A stretch of 64,000 bases of DNA, from the NCBI RefSeq assembly GCF_012562965.1, contig NZ_CP046228.1:64325-128324 (forward strand), in the 5' to 3' direction. Numbering within the stretch: the stretch's first letter is position 1; each line of letters starts with the position of its first letter. Positions 1-9,758 of this stretch are shown in pieces. Source of the stretch: Enterobacteriaceae endosymbiont of Plateumaris rustica. Lineage in GTDB: Bacteria > Pseudomonadota > Gammaproteobacteria > Enterobacterales > Enterobacteriaceae. Made by a program: the position numbers and the translations under genes. A model generated the notes under the pieces. That model was not told the DNA's origin. It made no database searches and saw nothing but the letters and a program-made list of their open reading frames with translations.

Positions 1-1343
1 TTAAATCCCCAATTAGGTATCCATACCACTTTTTTCATAGTTTTAAGTGTTAAATTTCTAAGATTATTTTGATCCATACTAATAAACCATTGAGGTGTGG
101 CTTTAAAAATTACGGGTATTTTATGACGCCAACAATATGGATAACTATGTAAATAATTTTCTGATAAAAATAATGAATTATTTTTTGTTAAAATTAATTG
201 AATTATTTTATCAGAATTAAATATATTTATACCATCTAAATTAGGATGTATTCCTTCAATAAAAAATCCTTTTTTATTAATTATATTTATTCCCTTAATA
301 TTATTTTTATTACATATATTATAATCATCTAAACCATGATTTGGTGCAATATGAACAATTCCTGTTCCTGATTTTTCTGAGATATAATTAGTAATAATTA
401 ACGGTGAAATGTTATTATTTATAGGATTATATAAAAAAATATTTTTAAAAAGATTTCCTTTTATTTCACATAATATATTCCAATCTAATATTTTAGATTT
501 TTTCATTATTTTATCTACTAAATTTTTAGCAATAATTATAATTTCATTATTAATTTTAACTAATTGATAATTAATATCAGGATGTATTGCTAAAGCTTTA
601 TTAGCAGGTATTGTCCATGGAGTTGTTGTCCATATTAATAATGAAATAATAAAATTATTTTTTAAATTATAAAATTTTTTAAAAAAATCAATATTAACAA
701 TTTTAAATTTAATATATAATGACAATGATTTTTTATTTATATAATCTACTTCTGCTTCAGCTAAAGAAGAACAACAAGTAATACACCAATGTACTGGTTT
801 TTCTCCTTTATATATATGATTATTTTGTAATATTTTACTAAATGTTCTAATAATATTAGCTTCTGTTTTAAATGACATAGTTAAGTATGGATTATTCCAA
901 TCAGCAAAAATACCTAATCTAATAAAATCTTTTTTTTGTTTTTTTATTTGTTTTAATGCATATTTTCTACATTCTAATCTGAATTGAGATTGAGAAACTT
1001 TTTTATTTAAATTATTTAAATTTTGTTCTACTTTTTGTTCTATAGGTAAACCATGACAATCCCATCCAGGAATAAATGGAGAATTATATCCATCCATATT
1101 TTTTGATTTAATAATAATATCTTTTAAAATTTTATTAAAGGCATGACCAATATGAATATTTCCATTAGCATATGGTGGACCATCATGTAAAAAAAATATT
1201 TCCTTTTCTTTTTTAGAATTAAGTATTATTTGATATAAGTTATCATCATTCCATTTTTTTAATATATTCAATTCATTTTTAGAAAGATTTGCTTTCATTG
1301 GAAATTTAGTTTTTGGTAAATTTAGATTAAATTTATTTTTCAT
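1..1343 (-). CDS. ileS: isoleucyl-tRNA synthetase, 3' end outside window
   Basis: Class I aminoacyl-tRNA synthetase that charges tRNA-Ile in the cytoplasm. The ATG is at 1343, preceded by AAGGAA, and the frame stays open for about 447 codons to the window edge. Seen in order: the HDGPPYANGNIHIGHA segment with the HIGH signature near residue 60, the CP1 editing-domain motif WTTTPWTIPAN near residue 245, and the second editing motif GTGIVHIAPNHG followed by DDY near residue 340. The last in-window residues (VVWIPNWG) match the E. coli segment before the tRNA-binding region. The editing motifs look intact, unlike those of thrS and pheT in this window. It diverges from rpsT as in E. coli, but ribF, which normally precedes ileS, is not there. 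The KMSKS region and C-terminus lie outside. Confidence 0.95.
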   Translation of the reverse strand, partial: MKNKFNLNLPKTKFPMKANLSKNELNILKKWNDDNLYQIILNSKKEKEIFFLHDGPPYANGNIHIGHAFNKILKDIIIKSKNMDGYNSPFIPGWDCHGLPIEQKVEQNLNNLNKKVSQSQFRLECRKYALKQIKKQKKDFIRLGIFADWNNPYLTMSFKTEANIIRTFSKILQNNHIYKGEKPVHWCITCCSSLAEAEVDYINKKSLSLYIKFKIVNIDFFKKFYNLKNNFIISLLIWTTTPWTIPANKALAIHPDINYQLVKINNEIIIIAKNLVDKIMKKSKILDWNILCEIKGNLFKNIFLYNPINNNISPLIITNYISEKSGTGIVHIAPNHGLDDYNICNKNNIKGINIINKKGFFIEGIHPNLDGINIFNSDKIIQLILTKNNSLFLSENYLHSYPYCWRHKIPVIFKATPQWFISMDQNNLRNLTLKTMKKVVWIPNWGF

Positions 1344-1423
1344 ATTATAAATATTCCTTAAAAAATATTATTTATTATAAATTAATTATTTATAAATTTT
1401 TTAATAAATACTATTATATCTTA

Positions 1424-1458
1424 TAAATTTAAATAAAATTAAATTTTATTTAAATTTA
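1424..1458. repeat. perfect 17-bp AT-only inverted repeat
   Basis: Positions 1424-1440 and 1442-1458 are exact reverse complements separated by one base, in the divergent spacer between ileS and rpsT. The repeat contains only A and T. It could extrude as a cruciform or form a hairpin in an early rpsT or ileS transcript; a TATAAT sequence follows at 1468-1473 on the rpsT side. In such AT-rich DNA a chance palindrome is possible, but 17 of 17 matches is long. Confidence 0.5.
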
Positions 1459-1547
1459 ATTTTTAGATATAATAAAATAATATTTATGTAAATAAAATAT
1501 TAATAATCAGAATAAAAATTAAATTTATTATTATTAAAGAGAAGAAA

Positions 1548-1808
1548 ATGGCTAATATTAAATCATCTAAAAAAAGAGCAATTAAATCTGAAAAACAAAG
1601 AAAATATAATATGAGTTATCGTTCAATGTTACGTACTTATATAAAAAAAGTAAATAATGCGTTATTAACAAAAAATAAAGAATTAATACAAATAGCATTT
1701 AAACAAATGCAATCTGTTATTGATAAACAAGTAAGTCGAGGTTTAATACATAAAAATAAAGCTTCACGTCATAAATCAAGATTATATTTTAAAATGAATA
1801 ATATTTAA
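1548..1808 (+). CDS. rpsT: 30S ribosomal protein S20
   Basis: Small-subunit protein that binds 16S rRNA. The 86-residue product has the usual length and begins [11 protein letters not shown], with the basic helical composition of S20 and the conserved C-terminal run [12 protein letters not shown]. The ATG at 1548 is preceded by AGAGAAG. A TATAAT at 1468-1473 is a plausible -10 element. It is divergent from ileS, the E. coli arrangement minus ribF, and is followed by erpA only 17 nt downstream, so the two are probably co-transcribed. Confidence 0.97.
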   Translation: MANIKSSKKRAIKSEKQRKYNMSYRSMLRTYIKKVNNALLTKNKELIQIAFKQMQSVIDKQVSRGLIHKNKASRHKSRLYFKMNNI

Positions 1809-1825
1809 AATTTATTATTATAATT

Positions 1826-2173
1826 ATGAAAAATAATTTAATAAATACACCAATAAAAATTACAAAAAGAGCTATTAATAAAATTAAATGTCTTATTATA
1901 AAAAAAAATAATAAAAAAATAAAATTTAGAATCTTTATAATAGGAGGAGGATGTAATGGATTTAAATATGAATTTATTTTAGATAAAAAAATTAATAAAA
2001 AAGATATAATAATAAAATTATTAGAATTTTCTATTATAATTGATCCAATTAGTATTCAATATTTATTTGGAAGTATAATTGATTATATTGAAAATATCGA
2101 AGGATCAAAATTTATTGTTCGTAATCCAAAAGCTAAAACAACTTGTAATTGTGGTTTTTCTTTTGATATTTAA
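1826..2173 (+). CDS. erpA: A-type iron-sulfur cluster carrier/insertion protein
   Basis: A-type carrier that receives Fe-S clusters from the Isc or Suf scaffold and passes them to apoproteins. The 115 residues match ErpA length (114 in E. coli). The three cluster cysteines are visible: one in GGGCNGF near residue 43 and two in TCNCG near the C-terminus, with the ErpA-like stretches [10 protein letters not shown] and [10 protein letters not shown]. These favour ErpA over IscA or SufA. Likely clients encoded in this window are LipA and Nth, both 4Fe-4S proteins. It lies between rpsT and gpmA on the same strand. Confidence 0.93.
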   Translation: MKNNLINTPIKITKRAINKIKCLIIKKNNKKIKFRIFIIGGGCNGFKYEFILDKKINKKDIIIKLLEFSIIIDPISIQYLFGSIIDYIENIEGSKFIVRNPKAKTTCNCGFSFDI

Positions 2174-2222
2174 TATATAAATTTTATAAAATATTTAAAT
2201 AATTTTAAATAAAAGGTGATTT

Positions 2223-2924
2223 ATGTCTAATATAAAATTAGTATTACTTCGTCATGGTCAAAGTCAATGGAATAAAGAAAATCTTTTTACTGGATGGTAT
2301 GATATTGGATTATCTGAAGAAGGAATAATTGAAGCAGAACAAGCTGGAAAAATTTTAAAAAATTATAATTTTAAATTTGATTATGCTTATACTTCTGTTT
2401 TAAAAAGATCCATACACACTTTGTGGTTAATTTTAACTGAATTAGATCAAATGTGGATACCAGTTAAAAAAACATGGAAATTAAATGAAAGACATTATGG
2501 TGCATTACAGGGAATGAATAAAAATCAAATAACTGAAAAATATGGAAAAAAACAAGTTCATAAATGGAGACGTAGTTTTGATATTAATCCTCCATCTTTA
2601 ACTATAGAAGATCATCGATATCCAAGATATGATTCTAAATATTCTAAATTAGAAGATTATGAATTACCATTAACAGAAAGTTTATCAATTACTTTAAAAA
2701 GGGTAATAGATATATGGGAAAATGATATTTTATATAAAGTAAAAAATGGAGAACGTATTATTATAGTTGCTCACGGTAATTCTTTACGTGCATTAATAAA
2801 ATATATAGAAAATATTAGTGATAACGATATAGTTAATTTAAATATACCTACTGGAATTCCAATTATTTATGAATTTAATGAAAATATAAAATTTAAAAAA
2901 AGATATTTTTTAAAAAATATATAA
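2223..2924 (+). CDS. gpmA: 2,3-bisphosphoglycerate-dependent phosphoglycerate mutase
   Basis: Interconverts 3- and 2-phosphoglycerate in glycolysis. RHGQSQWN near residue 11 carries the phosphorylated histidine; [22 protein letters not shown] and the second active-site histidine in AHGNSLRAL follow. SD AAAGGTG precedes the ATG. The protein has 233 residues, against 250 in E. coli: it ends at KKRYFLKNI and has lost the flexible C-terminal tail, while the catalytic core is complete. Its 3' end converges on pta with only 7 nt between stops. Confidence 0.96.
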   Translation: MSNIKLVLLRHGQSQWNKENLFTGWYDIGLSEEGIIEAEQAGKILKNYNFKFDYAYTSVLKRSIHTLWLILTELDQMWIPVKKTWKLNERHYGALQGMNKNQITEKYGKKQVHKWRRSFDINPPSLTIEDHRYPRYDSKYSKLEDYELPLTESLSITLKRVIDIWENDILYKVKNGERIIIVAHGNSLRALIKYIENISDNDIVNLNIPTGIPIIYEFNENIKFKKRYFLKNI

Positions 2925-2931
2925 TATTAAT

Positions 2932-5058
2932 TTATATTTTATTTATTGATTGAATAGATGTTACGACTATAGTATAAATAATATCTTCAACCGAAGAACC
3001 TCTAGAAAGATCATTAACTGGTTTATTTATACCTTGTAATATTGGTCCTATAGATATTATTTCTGAAGATCTTTGAACTGCTTTGTAAGTAATATTACCT
3101 GTATTAAGATCAGGAAAAATAATAACATTAGCTTTACCAGCAACTAAAGAATTAGGAGCTTTATATTTAGCAATATTTTTTATTACAGCTGCATCATATT
3201 GTAATGGTCCATCTATGATTAAATCAGGACATTTATTTTGAACAATTTTAGTTGCTTGAAATACAAGATCAACATCTTTTCCAGTAGAAGAATTACCTGT
3301 AGAATATGATATCATTGCAATTTTAGGCTTAATATTAAATAATATAGCAGATTTAGCAGATTGAATAGCTATTTCAGCTAATTGTTCAGCATTAGGATTT
3401 GGATTAATAGCACAATCACCATAAATTAAAACTCCTTGTTTAAGTAACATAAAAAATATAGATGATATTAAAGAATATTTAGGTATAGTTTTAATTATTT
3501 GTAATGCAGGTCTAATTGTATTAGCAGTTGTATGATTGACACCAGAAACAATACCATCTACTTCACCTAATTTAAGCATTATAGTAGCTAAAAACATATC
3601 ATTTTTTAATAAATTTTCAGCAAAAACTTTATCTATAATACCTTTATATTTTTTCATATTAATAACAAATTGAATATAATTTTTTCTAATATGATTAGGA
3701 TCAATAATATTAATTCTTTTATTTAAAACAATATTATGTAATTTTGCTATATTTTTTATTTCTTTAGATTTACCTAATAATATAAAATTAGCAATTTTTT
3801 TATTTGCGCATATAGATACTGCTTTTATAATACGTAATTCATTACCTTCAGGTAACAATATAGATTTATTAACTTTTTGTGCTTTTTTAATTATATTATA
3901 TTTAAAAATATATGGTGATATATAATCATTATTTATATTTTCTTTAAAATTTTTATAAAAAATAATTTTATTTATATATTTTAATATATAATTTTTAATT
4001 TTATTAATTAATAATTTATCTTGTATTGGAAAATAATTTTTATGAAATTTTTGTAATTTAGAATATATTTTCCAAATATTTAAATTTATATTTAAAATTG
4101 TAATTTTATTTATTTTACTTAAGTAAATTAAATTATTAATAATGGCACTATTATTTTTTTCTTCATATTCTGTAAATAAAATTGCAGTAATAATATTACC
4201 ATTAATAATTATTTGATATAAACATTTTAATAAGTTTGTATTTTTAGCAGAAATAATAATTAAAGATTTAAAAAAATATTTTTTATATACAATATTATCA
4301 TCAACAAAAATAGTAGATCTAATTTTACAAGTATTAATAATATTAATTATATTACAATTTAAATATTCACATATTTCTATTATATTAATTTTAAATATAT
4401 TAGATATATGACCCCATGGAATATATACAAAAGGTAAATTTGTTATTAATAAATTAGATTTAATATCATTTATTTTTTTTCCTATATTATTTTTTTTTAA
4501 TGTATTATAACAATAAAAAAATGGATTATGATTTTCCTGAAAAGATTTTTGTATAATATAATATGCATTATGTAATTGTTTTTTATTTAAAAATTTTTTA
4601 AAAATAGAATAAATTTTTGATTTAATTTCTTCAAAAGTATTTTTTTTAAATATTGATGTAACAAAAATTATATCTGCATTAAAAATTTTAGCTATTTCAC
4701 AATTTAAATTAAATAAAAACTCATATTCTGTAAATGTAGGTATTAATCCTTCTATTAAAACAACATCATTTTTTACTATATTAGAATAATAATTTTTAAT
4801 AATATTATCTATAATATCATTATATTTAAAATTATTATCTAAAATTTTAATTTTTAATGATTTTATACATTCTATATTAGAATGTTTTATCAAAATTTTT
4901 TTTGTATAGTCAAAAATATTATTTTCTATTTGAGAAATAGGTTTAAAAAATTTACATTTAACATATTTTATTTGTAAATTATGAATTAATCCTAAATTAA
5001 TACTTGTAAAAAAATTAACATCAATATTTACAGGTATAGATATAACAATTCTTGACAT
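2932..5058 (-). CDS. pta: phosphate acetyltransferase
   Basis: Converts acetyl-CoA and phosphate to acetyl phosphate. At 708 residues it keeps the full three-part layout of enterobacterial Pta (714 in E. coli): an N-terminal P-loop/DRTGG-like region starting MSRIVISIPV, which is heavily diverged and asparagine/isoleucine rich, and a well-conserved C-terminal PTA_PTB catalytic domain from about residue 395 (KSILLPEGNELRIIKA, MLKLGEVDGIVSG, MISYSTGNSSTGKD, DGPLQYDAA, FPDLNTGNITYKAVQR). It follows ackA by 48 nt on the same strand, the standard acetate operon. The contrast between the conserved C-terminal and eroded N-terminal halves suggests relaxed selection on the regulatory part. Confidence 0.96.
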   Translation of the reverse strand: MSRIVISIPVNIDVNFFTSINLGLIHNLQIKYVKCKFFKPISQIENNIFDYTKKILIKHSNIECIKSLKIKILDNNFKYNDIIDNIIKNYYSNIVKNDVVLIEGLIPTFTEYEFLFNLNCEIAKIFNADIIFVTSIFKKNTFEEIKSKIYSIFKKFLNKKQLHNAYYIIQKSFQENHNPFFYCYNTLKKNNIGKKINDIKSNLLITNLPFVYIPWGHISNIFKINIIEICEYLNCNIINIINTCKIRSTIFVDDNIVYKKYFFKSLIIISAKNTNLLKCLYQIIINGNIITAILFTEYEEKNNSAIINNLIYLSKINKITILNINLNIWKIYSKLQKFHKNYFPIQDKLLINKIKNYILKYINKIIFYKNFKENINNDYISPYIFKYNIIKKAQKVNKSILLPEGNELRIIKAVSICANKKIANFILLGKSKEIKNIAKLHNIVLNKRINIIDPNHIRKNYIQFVINMKKYKGIIDKVFAENLLKNDMFLATIMLKLGEVDGIVSGVNHTTANTIRPALQIIKTIPKYSLISSIFFMLLKQGVLIYGDCAINPNPNAEQLAEIAIQSAKSAILFNIKPKIAMISYSTGNSSTGKDVDLVFQATKIVQNKCPDLIIDGPLQYDAAVIKNIAKYKAPNSLVAGKANVIIFPDLNTGNITYKAVQRSSEIISIGPILQGINKPVNDLSRGSSVEDIIYTIVVTSIQSINKI

Positions 5059-5106
5059 AATTATATACTCCTTTAATTAAATATTTATTTAAATTATATA
5101 AAAAAT

Positions 5107-6312
5107 TTAGTTATTAATAAGAATAAATGTATCTTGTGCAATTAATAATTCTTCATTTGTTGGTATTACTAATATTGGTATACTATTATTATTATTAATT
5201 AATCCTGTTTTTCCATGTTTTATATTTATATTTAATTTTTTATTAATATTCATACCTAATATTTTTAATTTTTTTATTGTTAATTCTCTAATTAAAATAC
5301 TATTTTCTCCTATACCGCCTGTAAAAATAATAGCATCTAGTTTATTATTCATTAATATAGTATAAGAAGCTATATATTTTGATAAACGATGGACAAATAT
5401 TTTTACCGCATTTTCAATATTTTTATTTTTTAAATAATTATTTTCAATATATCTAAAATCACTAGTTATATTTGTTAATCCTAACATACCTGATTTATTA
5501 GTTAATGTATTTTCAATTAAATTAATATTCATTTTTAATTTTTTATTCATATAAAAAATAATAGCAGGGTCAATATCTCCACACCGAGTTCCCATAATTA
5601 ATCCTTCTAATGGAGTTAATCCCATAGAAGTATCTATACTTTTACCATTACAAATAGCTGTTACAGATGATCCATTACCTAAATGACAAGTAATACAATT
5701 AAAATTATCAATTGATTTATTTAATAATTTAGAACCTTCTTTAGAAACATATTTATGACTTGTTCCATGTGCTCCATAACGACGAATTTTATATTTTTTA
5801 TAAAAATATAATGGTAATCCATATAAATATGATTCTTTAGGTATTGTTTGATGAAAAGAAGTATCAAAAACTGCAATTTGTTTTTTTCTTAAATGTGGAA
5901 AAGATTTTATTGCTTCTTTTATACCAATCAATTGAATTGGATTATGTAATGGTGCAAATATAGATGCTTTTTTTATTCCTTTCATAACATTATCTGTAAT
6001 AATTACAGATTGTGTAAATTTTTCTCCTCCATGTACAATTCGATGTCCAATAGCAATAATATTTTCAAACAATTCTGGATACATAATTAAAATTTTATTA
6101 GCTAAAAAATTTAATGCTATTCCATGAGAACTTTTTTTTGTTAAAAAAAATTTTTCTTCAGAATTATCTATTCTCCATTTAATATAAGCTTTTATATCAT
6201 TAAAATATTCTGCAATACCAGATAATAAAGTTTTTTTATTAATAGGATTAATTATAGCAAATTTTAAAGAAGAACTACCACAATTAATTACAAGTATTAA
6301 TTTAATTGACAT
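5107..6312 (-). CDS. ackA: acetate kinase
   Basis: Makes ATP and acetate from acetyl phosphate, completing substrate-level phosphorylation with Pta. Motifs: LVINCGSSSLKFAI at the N-terminus, HRIVHGGE near residue 90, the catalytic-arginine region GTRCGDIDPA, and TGGIGEN with NEELLIA near the C-terminus. I place the start at 6312, where GAGGA lies 7 nt upstream and the protein begins MSIKLILV like E. coli MSSKLVLV, rather than the in-frame ATG four codons earlier. Length is 401 residues (400 in E. coli). First gene of the ackA-pta unit. Confidence 0.96.
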   Translation of the reverse strand: MSIKLILVINCGSSSLKFAIINPINKKTLLSGIAEYFNDIKAYIKWRIDNSEEKFFLTKKSSHGIALNFLANKILIMYPELFENIIAIGHRIVHGGEKFTQSVIITDNVMKGIKKASIFAPLHNPIQLIGIKEAIKSFPHLRKKQIAVFDTSFHQTIPKESYLYGLPLYFYKKYKIRRYGAHGTSHKYVSKEGSKLLNKSIDNFNCITCHLGNGSSVTAICNGKSIDTSMGLTPLEGLIMGTRCGDIDPAIIFYMNKKLKMNINLIENTLTNKSGMLGLTNITSDFRYIENNYLKNKNIENAVKIFVHRLSKYIASYTILMNNKLDAIIFTGGIGENSILIRELTIKKLKILGMNINKKLNINIKHGKTGLINNNNSIPILVIPTNEELLIAQDTFILINN

Positions 6313-6530
6313 AAATATCCTCATAAATATTTATAAAAAAATAAAATATTCATTATAATATTATTTTTAATAAATTAAAAATTTATAATTAATATATAAT
6401 TATTTTATATAAATTAATATTTTATAAAGTTTTTTATAAATTTTTTATTTTATTTAAATAAAAAAAGACTTAATTATTTTATAATTTATAAAAAAATTTT
6501 CATTTTTATAAAATTATAATAATTTATTTA

Positions 6531-6560
6531 TTGCAATATTCATAAATATTGTTTTATAAT
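6531..6560 (+). promoter_or_regulatory. candidate sigma-70 promoter for tRNA-Cys/tRNA-Leu
   Basis: TTGCAA at 6531-6536 and a perfect TATAAT at 6555-6560 are spaced by 18 nt. This would start transcription near 6567, about 40 nt before tRNA-Cys. A second TATAAT at 6591-6596 sits closer to the gene but has no good -35. The surrounding 6313-6607 spacer is otherwise featureless AT-rich DNA. In this base composition TATAAT matches are common, so this is only a likely promoter. Confidence 0.4.
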
Positions 6561-6607
6561 CTCTATAAATTATTAAAAAAAATTTTTGTTTATAATGATA
6601 AATATAT

Positions 6608-6678
6608 GGCGCATTGGCAGAATGGTTATGCAGAGGACTGCAAATCCTTTCATTTCGGTTCAATTCCGGAATGCGCCT
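6608..6678 (+). tRNA. cysT: tRNA-Cys (GCA)
   Basis: A 7-bp acceptor stem GGCGCAT/ATGCGCC closes the cloverleaf. The anticodon loop CTGCAAA gives anticodon GCA, the T loop reads TTCAATT, and the discriminator is U, as expected for tRNA-Cys. The 3' CCA is not encoded: a run of T follows immediately, so CCA must be added enzymatically. It pairs with tRNA-Leu 13 nt downstream, matching the last two genes of the E. coli glyW-cysT-leuZ cluster; glyW is missing here. Confidence 0.96.
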
Positions 6679-6691
6679 TTTTTTTTATAAT

Positions 6692-6781
6692 GCCCAGATG
6701 GTGAAACTGGTAGACACAAGGGACTTAAAATCCCTCGACATATATATTGTTGTGCGGGTTCAAGTCCCGCTCTGGGTACCA
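6692..6781 (+). tRNA. leuZ: tRNA-Leu (UAA)
   Basis: Class II tRNA with a long variable arm. The acceptor GCCCAGA pairs with TCTGGGT (one G-U), the anticodon stem AGGGA/TCCCT encloses loop CTTAAAA, giving anticodon TAA at 6726-6728, and the T arm is GCGGGTTCAAGTCCCGC. Discriminator A and the CCA end are encoded (6778-6781), unlike the other two tRNAs in the window. It corresponds to E. coli leuZ by sequence and position after cysT. Confidence 0.96.
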
Positions 6782-6808
6782 ATTTATATTTATTACAAAT
6801 CATTTATT

Positions 6809-7273
6809 TTATAAATAATTTATTTTATATTTTTTTAAAATATTATCAAAATTATACATTAATTGCGGTTTATCTTTTAAGAGATTTTTATAATAATCAC
6901 GATTAGAATAATTTAACAAATATAAAAATATTAAACTTATTATAATTCCTTTAAATATACCAAAAAATAAACCAAGAATTTTATTTATTATGTTAAAAAA
7001 AGATTTGTGTATTTTTTTATTAACATAATAATTAATAGTATAACCAATCGTTAATATTATTATAAATAGTATAAACATAGAAATAGTTTTTTTTAATAAT
7101 AAATTATCAATACCATATATCTTTTCAGATAAATAATGATAATATTTTTTAGATAAATAATATGCAAAAAACCAAGTAAATATTAATAATATTTCTTGAA
7201 AAAAACCTTTAAAATAACTAACTAAAGATGAAAAAATAATTATCATTATAAGAAAATAATCAATCCAATACAT
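6809..7273 (-). CDS. cvpA: CvpA family inner-membrane protein
   Basis: Small membrane protein named for colicin V production, with a poorly defined envelope role in enterobacteria. The protein starts MYWIDYFLIMIIIFSSLVS, close to E. coli MVWIDYAIIAVIAFSSLVS, so I use the ATG at 7273 rather than an in-frame codon 24 bases earlier. It has 154 residues with about four hydrophobic segments and the family-typical LGLFFGIFKGIIIS near residue 105. The C-terminal tail is shorter than in E. coli (162). It sits near truA as in the E. coli truA-folC-dedD-cvpA-purF region, with the genes between lost. Confidence 0.88.
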   Translation of the reverse strand: MYWIDYFLIMIIIFSSLVSYFKGFFQEILLIFTWFFAYYLSKKYYHYLSEKIYGIDNLLLKKTISMFILFIIILTIGYTINYYVNKKIHKSFFNIINKILGLFFGIFKGIIISLIFLYLLNYSNRDYYKNLLKDKPQLMYNFDNILKKYKINYL

Positions 7274-7500
7274 ATTTATTTTTGTGTGAAACCTCAATGT
7301 TAAATTATAAAAATTTTATTTTTATTAATTAAATATTTTAAATTTATTATATCTAAATTTAGATAACTTAAATATAATTTTTCATTATTTTTTCATATGT
7401 TTTAATTAATTATTAATTTAATATTTTTAATAAAATGTAATTTTAAAAAAAAAGTATAAATTAAATAAATTTATATTTATATTTTTATATAAAAATATTT

Positions 7501-8328
7501 TTATAAATTATATGGAAAATTTAAATAATTAGAATATGGTATATTAAATTTTTTTGGATATTCAACTTTTATTAAAAATAATCCATCAGGTTTTACTGTA
7601 ACTGATGCTTTAGTTCTATCTTTTTTTTTTAATAATTCTAATAACCATATTTCTTTTTTTATGTTTGATCCTATTTCTAATAAACAACCTACTATATTAC
7701 GAATCATATGATAAACAAAGGAATTAGCTTTAATATCAATAATTATATAATTATTATTTTTTTTTATTTTTAGATGAATTATTCTTCTATAAGAACTATT
7801 AGATTGGCATTTTACTGATCTAAAAGAAGTTAGATCATTTTCTCCTATTAAATATTTTGCAGCTTTATTCATTTTTATAATATCTAAATTATGTTGATAT
7901 TGAGTAACTAATTTATTTAAAATTCCAGAACGATATTTATTATTATATATTATATAATAATATTTACGAGATATAGCACTAAATCTTGCATGAAATTCTT
8001 TCATTACAGGAACAATCCAATTAACTACTATATCTTTTGGTAATAAACTATTTACACCTAATATCCAAGATTTTATTTTACGTATAGTATTAGTTTCAAA
8101 ATGAATAACTTGACCTATACTATGAGCACCTATATCAGTTCTACTAGCACAAAAAGTTTTTATATTATGATTAGCAATTATAGATATTGCATTTTCTATA
8201 TGTTGTTGTATAGTATTTGGATATTTTTTTTGTTTTTGCCAACCGTGGTAATTACTACCATTATATTCAATTCCTATTGCAAATTTAAATTTTTTTTTAA
8301 TATTAAATTGATAATTATCTGTTAACAA
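7501..8328 (-). CDS. truA: tRNA pseudouridine(38-40) synthase
   Basis: Makes pseudouridine at positions 38-40 in the tRNA anticodon arm. The 275-residue product is near the E. coli length (270). Motifs seen: IGIEYNGSNYHGWQ near residue 18, the catalytic aspartate in CASRTDIGAHS near residue 62, FHARFSAISRKYYYIIYN, and NSFVYHMIRNIVG near residue 208. A run of ten T on the plus strand at 7621-7630 encodes lysines in frame, a possible slippage site. It is isolated: spacers of 227 nt to cvpA and 163 nt to divergent dacA. Confidence 0.95.
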   Translation of the reverse strand: MLTDNYQFNIKKKFKFAIGIEYNGSNYHGWQKQKKYPNTIQQHIENAISIIANHNIKTFCASRTDIGAHSIGQVIHFETNTIRKIKSWILGVNSLLPKDIVVNWIVPVMKEFHARFSAISRKYYYIIYNNKYRSGILNKLVTQYQHNLDIIKMNKAAKYLIGENDLTSFRSVKCQSNSSYRRIIHLKIKKNNNYIIIDIKANSFVYHMIRNIVGCLLEIGSNIKKEIWLLELLKKKDRTKASVTVKPDGLFLIKVEYPKKFNIPYSNYLNFPYNL

Positions 8329-8491
8329 ATTTAAATTCCTTTATTTATAATATTAGATAAATCTATTAATATTTTATTTCTATTTTAGAAAAAATTATAT
8401 AAAATATATATTTTAAAAATACTTAAATAATAAAAAATTATATTTATTTTAAAATTAACGATATCATTCTAAATATAGAGTTTAACATATA

Positions 8492-9712
8492 ATGAAATTA
8501 ATAAATTATTGTATTAAATATTATTATAAAATATTAATTAACTTAGTATTAATTATTCCATGTATGATGTATCCTTATATATCTTATAGTCATAAAAATA
8601 TTTTTGAAATTGTATCTAAACCTGATTTAAAAGCTAAATCATATATTTTAATTGATTATTCATCTGGTTTAGTATTAGCTGAAAAAAATGCTGATATTCA
8701 TCATAATCCTGCTAGTTTAGCAAAAGTAATGACTAGTTATGTGATAGAAAAAGCTATTAAATTAGGTAAAATTCATCGTAATGATATAATTACTATAAGT
8801 AAAAATGCTTATTATTCAGGTAATTTATTATTTAATAGATCATCTTTAATGTTTTTAAAATATGGTGAACGTGTTTCTGTTAAAAATTTAATTAAAGGTA
8901 TCATATTACAATCAGGTAATGATGCTTGTGTTGCAATGGCTGAATATATATCTGGTAATCAAGATAATTTTGTTAATTTAATGAATTTTTATTCAAAAAA
9001 AATAGGATTAACAAATACATTTTTTAAAAATGTACATGGATTAGATGAATTAGAACAATATACTTCTGCTAGAGATATGGCTATTTTAGGTATAGTTTTA
9101 ATAAGAGATTTTCCTCAAGAATATATTTTATATAAAGAAAAAGAATTTACTTTTAATAAAATTCACCAAATAAATCGTAATTTATTATTATGGGATAAAT
9201 TTCTAAATGTAGATGGTATTAAAACTGGACATACTAATATTGCTGGTTATAATTTAATAGTTTCTGCTAAAAAATATAATATGAGACTTTTAGCAGTTAT
9301 TTTAGGAGAAACTTCTGAAAAAAATCGTACATTAGAAAGTAAAATATTACTCAATTGGGGATTTAAAAATTTTAAAACAATAAATCCATTAATAAAATAT
9401 AAAAAATTTGGTTCTCTTCCAGTTTTTTTTGGAAAAAATAATTCTTTGTCTATCGGAGTTAATAAAAATGTATATTTAACTATTATAAAAAGTCAAGAAA
9501 AAAATTTACAAATAGTATATTTTGTTAATTATAATAAAATAATAGCACCTATACATAAATATCAAATATTAGGAAGTATTAATTTTATGATTAATAATCA
9601 TATATTAAAAAGTTATCCATTAATATCTTTACAAGAAGTTCCTAGAGGAAATATTTTTATTTGTATTTTTGATTATATTAGATTATTATTAAGTAATTGG
9701 TTAGATCAATAA
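8492..9712 (+). CDS. dacA: D-alanyl-D-alanine carboxypeptidase (PBP5-like)
   Basis: Trims the terminal D-Ala of peptidoglycan pentapeptides at the outer face of the inner membrane. An N-terminal hydrophobic signal peptide spans about residues 1-32. The penicillin-binding signatures are present: SLAK at residues 75-78 (nucleophile Ser75), SGN near residue 141, and KTG in DGIKTGH near residue 245. The C-terminal domain ends in a hydrophobic-amphipathic segment (FDYIRLLLSNWL) like the PBP5 membrane anchor. dacA-lipB-lipA order is that of E. coli without ybeD, which supports dacA over dacC. Its retention implies peptidoglycan synthesis. Confidence 0.93.
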   Translation: MKLINYCIKYYYKILINLVLIIPCMMYPYISYSHKNIFEIVSKPDLKAKSYILIDYSSGLVLAEKNADIHHNPASLAKVMTSYVIEKAIKLGKIHRNDIITISKNAYYSGNLLFNRSSLMFLKYGERVSVKNLIKGIILQSGNDACVAMAEYISGNQDNFVNLMNFYSKKIGLTNTFFKNVHGLDELEQYTSARDMAILGIVLIRDFPQEYILYKEKEFTFNKIHQINRNLLLWDKFLNVDGIKTGHTNIAGYNLIVSAKKYNMRLLAVILGETSEKNRTLESKILLNWGFKNFKTINPLIKYKKFGSLPVFFGKNNSLSIGVNKNVYLTIIKSQEKNLQIVYFVNYNKIIAPIHKYQILGSINFMINNHILKSYPLISLQEVPRGNIFICIFDYIRLLLSNWLDQ

Positions 9713-9758
9713 TATTTCAATAATTATATTTTATATCAAATCAATATTAATATTAATT

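Noticed and set aside
6614-6814. Open frame of 66 codons on the plus strand
   Set aside because: It covers tRNA-Cys and tRNA-Leu; the apparent protein is a translation of the tRNA genes.
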